Below, piece after piece: positions 1 through 7,402 of a stretch of 36,949 nt of DNA. Where the stretch lies: contig PWMU01000180.1 of the NCBI GenBank assembly GCA_003558065.1, positions 1 through 36,949 on the forward strand. The letters run 5' to 3'. Made by a program: the position numbers and the translations under genes. A model generated the notes under the pieces. The model was not told where the DNA came from. It did not search any database and saw nothing but the letters and a program-made list of their open reading frames with translations. The first letter of the stretch is position 1; each line of letters starts with the position of its first letter. Source of the DNA: Opitutia bacterium. GTDB lineage: Bacteria > Verrucomicrobiota > Verrucomicrobiia > Opitutales > T3Sed10-336.

Positions 1-2
1 CA

Positions 3-248
3 AGCCGCTTCAATCGGCTCAGTTTGGGAGAGCTGGAGTCCCATATGCTGGTCATTGGAGATGGCACATCCACCTGGCATCTTGGATGGCTGGGCAGTAA
101 TCTGAACTTCCGGCATAATGACCGGGCCAATTATGTGACAGCCGGAGGCTCGGTACGTTCGATCAGCCGCCAGGAACACGAAGACCTTCGCTCCGAACGT
201 TCGGAAATTGAAGCGCTCCTGTACGGTGAATGGAATGAAGTCGATTAG
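3..248 (+). CDS. C-terminal part of a prepilin-type (H-X9-DG-like) protein, cut by window edge
   Basis: The frame is open from the window edge, so the N-terminus lies outside; about 81 residues are visible. The segment FRHNDRANYVTAGGSV resembles the C-terminal H-X9-DG signature of type II secretion/prepilin-like proteins that are abundant in Verrucomicrobia and Planctomycetes, where a His is followed by an A-N-x-x-x-x-x-G turn and a strand. Here the usual D-G pair is G-G. Such proteins normally begin with an N-terminal methylation motif and one membrane helix, which cannot be checked here. The acidic tail ends at a TAG. A function in a pilus-like or secretion pseudopilus is inferred only from the family. 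The next gene starts about 70 bases downstream on the same strand. Confidence 0.6.
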   Translation, partial: SRFNRLSLGELESHMLVIGDGTSTWHLGWLGSNLNFRHNDRANYVTAGGSVRSISRQEHEDLRSERSEIEALLYGEWNEVD

Positions 249-318
249 TGAGGTTTCCAGGCAGCACTGTTTCAGGCACATAACCAATCTCAGACACCCA
301 ACCAACCCTACACTTGGC

Positions 319-2196
319 ATGAATACTGATTTTACCAGTAAAAAACGAGGGTTCCGGTTTTGCGGAACGCTCCTTTCCGTTTTCCTGGCCTCTTCGGTCA
401 GCGCGCCTCTCGCCGCCGGGGAGCCAGGCGACGTGACGGTTTTCTTCGACGATTTCTCGACGTTCGAGTCCGGGGCCTTTCCTGGAGCCGATGAAAACTG
501 GGAAGAAGTGGAGAATCCCGGCCGTACTTTGATCACGGACTTTGAAGGCACCCGGGGGCTGACCTTTGATACGCCTTCTGAAGAGCGTACCACGGTGGAG
601 CGCGCCTTTAGCTTCTCAGCGTCGGGCGATGAGGTCGCTATGAGGTTCACCATTCGCTTTCCCTCCTCGACCTCCGACAATGACGAAATGAACAGCCAGT
701 TTGTGCCGATGGTTCGCATGCACGGCGACACGGGTGATATCCGGCTGGCCATGCAGAGTTGGGGGCGCATCAGGGTATTCACCCTTGATTCTGAAACAGG
801 GGAGCTGACCGACTTTAACCTGGATAGTGATCGGGACGATGGTGTTGCTAATTACATCGGAACGAACCGGTTCGACGAGTTTGTCGAATTGACTCTCACT
901 TACAATCGATCCACCGGCCTGACTACTTTGTCCGGAACGGCCGAAACCGACTACGACTTCCCGGATTATACGGTGGATTGGGATGCGCAGACGGGGATGG
1001 AGTTCAACGCCGTGTCGATTGCCAGCGCCAGCAGCACTTCGGGAAACCGAGGGCACAGCGAGAATTTCTCCCAGATCGGAGAAATCGGCTTTTATGCTTC
1101 AGGAGCGCCTCTGATAACGAGTTATTCCGATTGGGCGGGGGCCTTTCTCTCAGAGCACCCGGAGGAGGCGGATCGATCCGATGATCCGGGCGGCTATGGA
1201 GTTTCGAACTTCGCGCGCTACGCTTTTGCTCTCGATCCGCTGCGGCCGTTCGAGTCACCCCTGCGTGAAGCCTATTGGGTGCCTGAAGACAAGCTGTTCG
1301 GCACCCGTTTTCAGCGCTACGAGGGCATCGAGGATGTAACCTATACTGTGGAATCGGCTGAGGAACCAGAGGGCCCATGGGAGGCGCACTCAGGGGAAGA
1401 GCTGGTGAAGGAAACCTTCTCGCTGAACGACGGGCGCGAAGAGGTCCGGATTGGCGTTTCCGCGGACGGATTCGACCGCCGATTCTTCCGGGTCCGTGCC
1501 GGGTTGCCCGGCGGGCCCGAGGATGCCATTTTTTACGAGGATTTCGAATCTTACTCGGAGGGAGAAACGCCTTCCGGCGAGTGGTTGGTGGACATTCCCG
1601 ATGATACGGCGGTGTTCGTGGAAGGGGATGCCGGAAATCGTTATCTTACCATGACCGATGTCAACCAGGATTCCCTGGCCCAACTGGTTCGGTCCTTTGA
1701 TACAGAGGGAGCGGATACCGTCTCTGTAACCTTTGAGTGGTACCGCAAGACTGGAAGGGCCTACAATAATCACTTGGGCGACGAATTGCAGTGGGTTCCC
1801 GCTTTCTACCTGTTGCAGAACACGACCGATACGGCATTTTACGGGGACGAGATTGTTGCCAAAATTCGTTTTCGGAGTTGGGATAGGGGGCTTTGGAGGC
1901 TTCGCGATGGTTCGGACACCCTTACGCTCGGGGAAGTTGGGTCCGGTGACTTTCTCCACGATGAGCCCTTGTTGATCCGGATGACTTATCGCCGGGAGGG
2001 CGAGGTGGGGATCGAGGTTTCCAAGGACGACTTTGAGACCGTGGAATGGAGCGTGACGAACGATTCGGTCCCCGATCTCAATGTCAACGCCGTGGGCATC
2101 CGCAGTTCCAATACGGCCACCACCGGAACCAACCGCCTCTACGCGGATCCGGTATGGGAGGTCCGGTCGGTGCTGGTTTCGGGGTCGAATGACTGA
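319..2196 (+). CDS. Secreted protein with two concanavalin/LamG-like jelly-roll modules
   Basis: The ATG at 319 is preferred over upstream in-frame starts because it places a basic stretch (KKR) and a hydrophobic signal peptide at the N-terminus, with likely cleavage near residue 33 (LAAG-EP). The protein is about 625 residues. Two similar modules are visible, each opening with an F-x-D-F or YEDFESY-type strand (about residues 42-260 and 405-625), as in LamG/concanavalin-like carbohydrate-binding domains. Between them is a linker with GYGVSNFARYAFALDP, a motif often seen in secreted Verrucomicrobia proteins. No catalytic motif was recognised. The next gene, a likely polysaccharide lyase, starts 14 bases downstream, so the pair is probably co-transcribed and may act on the same glycan outside the cell or in the periplasm. 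The binding target is unknown. Confidence 0.8.
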   Translation: MNTDFTSKKRGFRFCGTLLSVFLASSVSAPLAAGEPGDVTVFFDDFSTFESGAFPGADENWEEVENPGRTLITDFEGTRGLTFDTPSEERTTVERAFSFSASGDEVAMRFTIRFPSSTSDNDEMNSQFVPMVRMHGDTGDIRLAMQSWGRIRVFTLDSETGELTDFNLDSDRDDGVANYIGTNRFDEFVELTLTYNRSTGLTTLSGTAETDYDFPDYTVDWDAQTGMEFNAVSIASASSTSGNRGHSENFSQIGEIGFYASGAPLITSYSDWAGAFLSEHPEEADRSDDPGGYGVSNFARYAFALDPLRPFESPLREAYWVPEDKLFGTRFQRYEGIEDVTYTVESAEEPEGPWEAHSGEELVKETFSLNDGREEVRIGVSADGFDRRFFRVRAGLPGGPEDAIFYEDFESYSEGETPSGEWLVDIPDDTAVFVEGDAGNRYLTMTDVNQDSLAQLVRSFDTEGADTVSVTFEWYRKTGRAYNNHLGDELQWVPAFYLLQNTTDTAFYGDEIVAKIRFRSWDRGLWRLRDGSDTLTLGEVGSGDFLHDEPLLIRMTYRREGEVGIEVSKDDFETVEWSVTNDSVPDLNVNAVGIRSSNTATTGTNRLYADPVWEVRSVLVSGSND

Positions 2197-2210
2197 TTTT
2201 TTTGGAACCT

Positions 2211-3116
2211 ATGTTCAACCGGAATATAAGAATGAAAATGGCGGCGGTGGGATTGATGGTCGCCGCACTGGCGGCTTTCAGCCCAAGCTTGGTTGGGGAC
2301 CCTGCTTCCGATGAACGCAAGGGAATTATTCAGGAGATCTCGGAGGGACTGAACGGAGATGTCTGGACGTTTACCGACGGCGTGGAAACTGTCACCGGCC
2401 CCGATCATGCCGTACGTGGCGGCACCCGTTCGATTCGCGGTGTTATCGGTCAAGGCGAGGACAGTTACCGGGCCGAGTACAATGCCCGTCGAGTCATCCC
2501 GGACAACGATTATTGGTACGGATGGAGTGTCTTTTTTCCTGAAGACATGCCGGTCGACGAAGATCATTGGGGAACAATATTCACCCAGTTCAAATTCTGG
2601 CCGAGAACGGGAATCGACGGAGAGAGTCTGCCCAGCGGAGGGCTTGGTACGCATTTGTATTTAGCGAGCTCAAGGCGTGGGGAGAGGGTGGGGCACCCAG
2701 GCACGCCGACCCTCAGAATGGTGCATCACTGGGAGGATATCGACAGCGATGTTGCGGGTGAGCGCGATATCAGGTACGAATCGTTCCTTATCAAAGCGGA
2801 GCCGGAACTTGGCGTATGGCACGACTTTGTGATGCACGTTAGGTGGAGTGCGGATGAAAGCGGCTTTCTGAAATTGTGGCACCAGGAGGACGATTCGGAG
2901 TACGAGCTTGTTGTCGATCGATCCGGCCCGACAATGTGGAAAAAGCAGCCCGAAGATCAGGGCCCTTTTTTCAGTGCGGGGCCTTATGCCCACGGATCGG
3001 TGGCTGCAAGGACCATCTACTCAGACGAGTTCCGGGCGGGAGACGCGACATCGAGCTTCGATGATGTGCGGCCCGACCGGGAAACCGCTTCTGGCGATGA
3101 GGATTCCGGTAACTGA
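2211..3116 (+). CDS. Secreted polysaccharide lyase-like protein (PF14099, heparin lyase I-type fold)
   Basis: About 301 residues from the ATG at 2211; another ATG at 2232 would also retain the signal peptide (hydrophobic run at residues 11-28). The segment YWYGWSVFFPEDMP near residue 100, followed by W-x-x-I-F-T-Q-F-K and later the GVWHDFVMHVRWS segment, is the pattern of the PF14099 polysaccharide lyase family. These are jelly-roll enzymes that include glucuronan/alginate-type and heparin lyase-like members and cleave uronic-acid polysaccharides by beta-elimination. The exact substrate cannot be read from the sequence. The C-terminal 25 residues are acidic and low complexity. It follows the jelly-roll protein by 14 bases in what looks like a two-gene glycan operon. 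Confidence 0.75.
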   Translation: MFNRNIRMKMAAVGLMVAALAAFSPSLVGDPASDERKGIIQEISEGLNGDVWTFTDGVETVTGPDHAVRGGTRSIRGVIGQGEDSYRAEYNARRVIPDNDYWYGWSVFFPEDMPVDEDHWGTIFTQFKFWPRTGIDGESLPSGGLGTHLYLASSRRGERVGHPGTPTLRMVHHWEDIDSDVAGERDIRYESFLIKAEPELGVWHDFVMHVRWSADESGFLKLWHQEDDSEYELVVDRSGPTMWKKQPEDQGPFFSAGPYAHGSVAARTIYSDEFRAGDATSSFDDVRPDRETASGDEDSGN

Positions 3117-3327
3117 TGGGCGCACTGGGGTTTTGACGGAATAAAAATTTTTTGCCCTGGCGAAGAGGGTCTGGAGCGAGCCCGTCAGTTCGGCGGCGAG
3201 GATCCCCGCCCCCCGAGGCGAAGAAGCGATGACCGATCCGGAGAATCATTGTGAATCCGTGAATTGTTATTATACCGCGCGGCATCAAGTTTTTGGATTC
3301 TGCTCCCCCTTCAAATGCAAGATCATT

Positions 3328-3363
3328 CCCCTCTGGAGAGGGGGGACCATGCGCCAGCATGGT
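3328..3363. repeat. Tandem pair of short hairpins between convergent genes
   Basis: Two adjacent perfect inverted repeats are visible. CCCCTC (3328-3333) pairs with GAGGGG (3338-3343) across a TGGA loop. ACCATGC (3346-3352) pairs with GCATGGT (3357-3363) across a GCCA loop. They are followed by GGGGTGTG. The position, between the 3' ends of a plus-strand and a minus-strand gene, suits a bidirectional terminator or a REP-like interspersed repeat. There is no clear T-run, so an intrinsic terminator is not proven. Only this copy was noticed in the window. Confidence 0.55.
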
Positions 3364-3401
3364 GGGGTGTGTTTTCCGAAAACTTGATGAAGGGAAGTAT
3401 A

Positions 3402-4214
3402 TCACAGCGGGAACAACCCTGCGAGCTCGTCGTCAGTAAGCTGTCTCCCGTATTCCGATAATTCAAACGTTTCGGCGAACTCAACCTCCGCGGCCCGGTC
3501 ACCATAACGTGCGTGGAGAAGATTCCTGAACCGCTCCGCCTGGATACGATTGCGCACCAGCCAACCGTCCTTCAACCATTGACGGCGTCCGGCGGGATCC
3601 TCGGGTACCTCGTTCAAACGCTTTTGCAGATAAGGCAGCCATTCGAAGAATTGCGATTCGTGACAACCGAGCATTTCCAGTTTCTCATCCAATACATCGT
3701 CGATTGCCACGGCGACCGCCGGATCATGCGGAAGCGGTTTCATGAACTTGTCCCACGAGAATAAAAATACCGGCTCCTTCTCGGGAACCGCGCTATCCGG
3801 ACACTCCAGAGGCACCGCAAGCAGAAACGAAGCATCCTGCACCAGTTGTGCCGTTGCCCGGTGATCCGCATGGTAGTCGCATAACCGGTGCGTGATGACA
3901 ACATCAGGCCCCAATGACCGGATCAACCGAATCAGGGCCTGACGGATTTCCAGATGCGGCTCCAGTTGGCAATCCGTGTAGGAGAGCACCCGGTACTCAA
4001 GATCGCAGGTCGCCGCCGCCCGGCGTGCTTCCTCGGCCCGCCTCTCAGCGGTCTGCTCCCGGGTCATCTCATGGTGTCCGCCGGAACCGTCGCACATTGA
4101 TATGAACACAACCCTGTGTCCGGCACGACGGAGTTTGACTGCACAACCTCCGAAAAGGATATCCGGATCGTCGGGATGGGCACCGATCATTACATAAGTT
4201 CTCTTTTCTGGCAT
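3402..4214 (-). CDS. PIG-L/LmbE family N-acetylglucosaminyl deacetylase-like protein
   Basis: 270 residues. The N-terminal AHPDD motif (residues 12-16) and the HADH motif (115-118) are the zinc-binding signatures of the PIG-L/LmbE family; His13, Asp16 and His118 are the expected zinc ligands and Asp15 the catalytic base. Family members remove acetyl groups from N-acetylglucosamine-containing glycans or small conjugates (for example MshB, BshB). No signal peptide is visible, so it is probably cytoplasmic. The length is typical. It lies downstream of the Gfo/Idh/MocA oxidoreductase on the same strand with a gap of 192 bases, so co-transcription is possible but not certain. The substrate is unknown; amino-sugar metabolism is a reasonable inference for this pair. 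Confidence 0.85.
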   Translation of the reverse strand: MPEKRTYVMIGAHPDDPDILFGGCAVKLRRAGHRVVFISMCDGSGGHHEMTREQTAERRAEEARRAAATCDLEYRVLSYTDCQLEPHLEIRQALIRLIRSLGPDVVITHRLCDYHADHRATAQLVQDASFLLAVPLECPDSAVPEKEPVFLFSWDKFMKPLPHDPAVAVAIDDVLDEKLEMLGCHESQFFEWLPYLQKRLNEVPEDPAGRRQWLKDGWLVRNRIQAERFRNLLHARYGDRAAEVEFAETFELSEYGRQLTDDELAGLFPL

Positions 4215-4406
4215 GGAATGCTTCTTATCACTTGTAACCTACAGGCAGAGGAAACGGAGGAAAGGCCGGCGAATGCATCGGGTTGCGGCAAAGAGTTTCC
4301 ACCAGTTGAAACGGGATTTGAGGCGATCGGAGCCCGGCGGGTTATTTTTCCGAACATCGAACGGACAACAGGAATATTCCGTGGTTCGACAGTAAAGTCA
4401 CCCTGT

Positions 4407-5471
4407 TTATGGCCGGTCGCTCGTTGTCCGGATATTGACTGCCCGTTTACTATTGGCCGATTCCAGCGCCGCCAACAGGATCTCGGTTACGTGCCGGGCC
4501 GCCCAGGCATGCGAGAGGGGCGGTGTAATGCCTTTACTGATGCAGTCCAGGAAATGTTGGTGGGCACTGCCCGGGTCGTCCGTCAGTTCAAGGGGTTTGG
4601 AGTCGATAGGTGCATTATCCCTGTTCAGTGCCGTCGGCGTCAGAACCCGGGCATCCTCGCCTTTTTTCTGCGGAGCCTCGACCTTCGCCCGCGTACCGTT
4701 GACGCTGAGAGACCAGGTTCGGGCAGGGTCGCACCAACCGGTTTCGACCGTGGCCAAGGCCCCGTTGGCCATTCGCAAGATCAGGCTGGCCGTGTCCTCC
4801 AGGTCCGTGGGTTTTTCACAAGTGGACGTGAAGGCCGTAACCTGACTGGCCGATCCCAGTAACGCCACCACTTGCGCGACCGCGTAAACCCCCATATCAA
4901 AAAGCGCTCCCACACCCGCTTGTTTCGAGTCAAAAAACCAGAGTTCGTCGGAAGCCTCCTCCCCGAAAATCGACAGCACCTCGCGGTAATAAACCTCCGG
5001 GCCTCCATGACTCGTCCTGGCGCGTGCGCTGGAAACCTTCCCGAGGCCGTCGTTGTTGATCAGGCGGCGAATGCTCCAAACCAATGAGTCGAAATGCGGC
5101 AGGCAGAGGACCGTACGATCGGTTGAGGCCGCGGCTTCCACGAAGGCGTCCGCCTCCGCCATGTCACCGCACAAGGGTTTTTGCATAAAAACGTGTTTCC
5201 CCCCACGAAGCGCCTCAAGACCCCACTCGACATGCTTTGGATGAGGGGTGGCGATGCAGACGGCATCGATGTCCGGATCGCCAATCACCGCTCCGTAATC
5301 AGTCGTATAACCCGGCACGCCGAACTTTTCGCTCAACACTTGAAGGCGCGACTCGCGTCTTCCGCTAAGAAGGACAACTTCACAACGATCGCGTTCGGCC
5401 GCCAGTTCCGGCAGATGCATTTTGGCGGCGATTCCACCCGCCCCGATTATTCCCACGCGAATCTTCTTCAT
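4407..5471 (-). CDS. Gfo/Idh/MocA family NAD(P)-dependent oxidoreductase
   Basis: 354 residues. An N-terminal Rossmann nucleotide-binding motif, GIIGAGGIAAKMHLP (residues 7-21), is followed by the family signature around QKPL (97-100), where Lys98 matches the catalytic lysine of the usual E-K-P motif; glutamine replaces the glutamate. The C-terminal half (about 135-330) has the alpha/beta substrate-binding domain. Members oxidise or reduce sugars, inositols or amino sugars with NAD(P). There is no signal peptide or Tat motif, so it is cytoplasmic. It is followed on the same strand by the PIG-L deacetylase. The azurin-like gene ends 111 bases upstream, so read-through from the copper operon is conceivable but not indicated. 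Substrate not identifiable. Confidence 0.88.
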   Translation of the reverse strand: MKKIRVGIIGAGGIAAKMHLPELAAERDRCEVVLLSGRRESRLQVLSEKFGVPGYTTDYGAVIGDPDIDAVCIATPHPKHVEWGLEALRGGKHVFMQKPLCGDMAEADAFVEAAASTDRTVLCLPHFDSLVWSIRRLINNDGLGKVSSARARTSHGGPEVYYREVLSIFGEEASDELWFFDSKQAGVGALFDMGVYAVAQVVALLGSASQVTAFTSTCEKPTDLEDTASLILRMANGALATVETGWCDPARTWSLSVNGTRAKVEAPQKKGEDARVLTPTALNRDNAPIDSKPLELTDDPGSAHQHFLDCISKGITPPLSHAWAARHVTEILLAALESANSKRAVNIRTTSDRP

Positions 5472-5582
5472 ATCGGTTTTGTTGCCCTGGTGATCGGAAA
5501 TTCATTTCCGCACAAGCGCCGGTGGTACGGCGCGCGAAGCAGGGGTATCCGGTTTCGTTCCGGATTCTCCTGCTGCCGGTGG

Positions 5583-6116
5583 CTACTCGACGGTCATCAC
5601 TCCGACCATGCCGGCTTCGGTGTGTCCCGGGAAGGAACAAACGTAGTCGTAATCCCCGGTTTCCTCGGGAGCGCGAAATACAAGCGTGGCACTTTCTCCG
5701 GGTCCGAGGACGCGGGTGGAAGCGATAACGTCCCCCTCGCGTTCGGGTGCCACGTATTCGTTTCTAACGTGCCGTTGCGCGTCGCGCGCAAATTCAAGTT
5801 TGTCCACCCCTTGTTTGAGCACGACCAGATTGTGTCCCATCGATTCTTTCGGCATGCTCCCGACGTTGTTGAAGGTGATGGTGACGTGCTGGCCGGGCTC
5901 CACGGTAAACTCGGTCACGTCGAAACGCATGCGGTCGTCGCCGCCGATCTCGATCGAAAAGCCTTCTTCGCCCTCGGCAAGCGGTTCCACTTCAGGTGTG
6001 TCGGGGGCGGCAGCTTCGTCTTCTTCCGGTGCCTCCGGTGCTTCGGGTCCGCAAGCGGACAGGATCGCTCCCATTGCGATGAGAGTGAGGAGTTTCATTG
6101 GGTTTGGTGTATTCAT
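5583..6116 (-). CDS. Azurin/plastocyanin-like type 1 copper lipoprotein
   Basis: 177 residues. The N-terminus has a hydrophobic segment ending in a lipobox (ILSAC, Cys22), then an acidic Pro/Glu/Ala-rich linker to about residue 50, then a cupredoxin domain. The type 1 copper ligands of azurin are all recognisable: His95 in GHN, Cys160, His165 and Met170 in the CSFPGHTEAGM segment. It should be a membrane-anchored periplasmic electron carrier. It lies 31 bases downstream of the Sco gene in the same direction and diverges from nosZ, so donating electrons to NosZ, or to a terminal oxidase, is a plausible but unproven role. Met7 is an alternative start and would not change the mature protein. Confidence 0.9.
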   Translation of the reverse strand: MNTPNPMKLLTLIAMGAILSACGPEAPEAPEEDEAAAPDTPEVEPLAEGEEGFSIEIGGDDRMRFDVTEFTVEPGQHVTITFNNVGSMPKESMGHNLVVLKQGVDKLEFARDAQRHVRNEYVAPEREGDVIASTRVLGPGESATLVFRAPEETGDYDYVCSFPGHTEAGMVGVMTVE

Positions 6117-6147
6117 AAAATCGGTTACTTTTCGTTAATGCAGGGTT

Positions 6148-7068
6148 TTATTGTTCCTGCAGAAGGCTTTCCGCCGCTCCGATGACATCATCGGCCGACC
6201 AGGTGTTCCCGCGCCAGATTTTTTCCAGCCGACCGTCCGGGCCGATCAGAACCGTGGCCAGGGCGTGGTCGATATTCGCGGATTCCGCGTCATCTTCAAT
6301 GTAAACGGAAAACCGCGTGGTAAGCTCGTCGATCCGGTCGCGTCCGCCGGTGGCGAAAGTCCAGTTTTCCGTGTTGTCGGTGTAACGGGCCGCGTAGTCA
6401 TTAAGCACTTCGGGCGTGTCGTACTCCGGGTCGATGGTCACGCTGACCAACTGAATGTTGCCGTGGAGATCCGGGTGCTCGGCGGCCCGCTCCTGGATAG
6501 TCTGGAAACGCTCGGACATTAGCGGGCAGAAATCCGGAACCGGGCACCGCGTGAAAATAAAGGTCATGGCGATCGCGCGTCCCTCAAACTCATGAAAATA
6601 AAACGGCTCATCGTCCTGGTTGACCAATCTGAAACTCGGAATAGTGTCTCCCTCCTCAAGCCGGGGAATCCGCGGGTCCGCCGGGCGGCGTCGTCCCTCG
6701 CCGGCGGGGGAAGGGGATACGGCGTCGTCCTCAAGTTTCTCCATCCGGTCGATAAAAGACTCCCGACCCCGGACCACGTAGCGGAATCCCACGGCGTCGC
6801 CCGGTTCCAACCCCTCGACCAGCCCCGCTTCCTTCAGGTGGAAGGGCATGGTCATTGCCGGCATGAATCCGGGAATTTCCTCATGCTCGATGTTGATGGT
6901 TTCCCCGTCGTCGGGAATGCTTCGGACCCGGCCCTTGACTTCGAAGACCTGTTCGTCCGGCTCGATCGCCTCCCCGGTGGATTCCCGCTCCACATCGCCA
7001 CAGCCAGACAAGAGGGCCGCAAAAATTGCCGCAAGCGGCAGAATGCTCTTTGCGAGGAATGCTTTCAT
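6148..7068 (-). CDS. CusF-like copper-binding domain fused to SCO1/SenC thiol-copper chaperone, lipoprotein
   Basis: The start at 7068 is chosen because a GGAA element lies 8 bases upstream and the protein then begins directly with a lipoprotein signal (LLSGC, Cys23); an in-frame ATG at 7095 would add nine residues. The protein has about 306 residues. Residues 41-112 resemble a CusF-type copper-binding domain with the Met-rich IPGFMPAMTMPF segment. Residues 140-303 form the thioredoxin-fold Sco domain with Cys175 and Cys181 (spaced CX5C rather than the classic CX3C) and the conserved His268. Sco proteins deliver copper to CuA centres. Here the gene is first in a minus-strand pair with the azurin-like gene and diverges from nosZ, whose product carries CuA. 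An FNR-like palindrome sits just upstream (7109-7122). Confidence 0.9.
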   Translation of the reverse strand: MKAFLAKSILPLAAIFAALLSGCGDVERESTGEAIEPDEQVFEVKGRVRSIPDDGETINIEHEEIPGFMPAMTMPFHLKEAGLVEGLEPGDAVGFRYVVRGRESFIDRMEKLEDDAVSPSPAGEGRRRPADPRIPRLEEGDTIPSFRLVNQDDEPFYFHEFEGRAIAMTFIFTRCPVPDFCPLMSERFQTIQERAAEHPDLHGNIQLVSVTIDPEYDTPEVLNDYAARYTDNTENWTFATGGRDRIDELTTRFSVYIEDDAESANIDHALATVLIGPDGRLEKIWRGNTWSADDVIGAAESLLQEQ

Positions 7069-7108
7069 TTTGAATGTTCCAGTTTTATGCGTCATGCTGC
7101 GAAATTCC

Positions 7109-7122
7109 TTGAGTCAGATCAA
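7109..7122 (-). promoter_or_regulatory. FNR/DNR-type palindrome upstream of the sco-azurin operon
   Basis: On the plus strand the site reads TTGAG-TCAG-ATCAA, one mismatch from the CRP/FNR-superfamily consensus TTGAT-N4-ATCAA. Its centre is 47.5 bases upstream of the proposed sco ATG (7068). An A/T-rich candidate -10 on the minus strand near 7082-7089 would put the site about 40 bases from the start of transcription, typical of an activating position, but would leave a very short leader. The regulator is not encoded in the window. Confidence 0.5.
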
Positions 7123-7266
7123 TTTTGCGGATAAAAGTTCCGTAAATGCGGAAGGAGTGCCATGACAGGGAGGTAGGGAGTCCCGATCCGCAGATCCTGT
7201 GATCCGGTTATCACTCATTCTTTTAGCCGTCCGTTCAAACCATTCCTTGGAGAATTCTTCACTAAT

Positions 7267-7280
7267 TTGATCCAGGTCAA
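7267..7280 (+). promoter_or_regulatory. FNR/DNR-type palindrome of the nosZ promoter
   Basis: TTGAT-CCAG-GTCAA matches the TTGAT-N4-ATCAA consensus at 9 of 10 positions. A -10-like hexamer TACACT lies at 7302-7307, which predicts transcription from about 7314-7315 and places the palindrome centre at about -41, the standard position for activation by FNR-like regulators at class II promoters. The leader to the nosZ ATG would be about 89 bases. Spacing is seen; activation by an oxygen- or NO-sensing regulator is inferred. Confidence 0.65.
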
Positions 7281-7402
7281 GGCCGGGCTTTTCGATTTTC
7301 CTACACTTTAACGCAGAAATAGCGAGTGCGGTTCGCGACGTCAAGCGTCGTGCGTGCCGTGCTTTCACCAAAAAACCTGACTAACTGAAAGAAATAGACC
7401 CT

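Noticed and set aside
7114-7371. Small 85-codon minus-strand frame between sco and nosZ
   Set aside because: It covers the region with two FNR-like boxes, has no ribosome site and no recognisable protein features.
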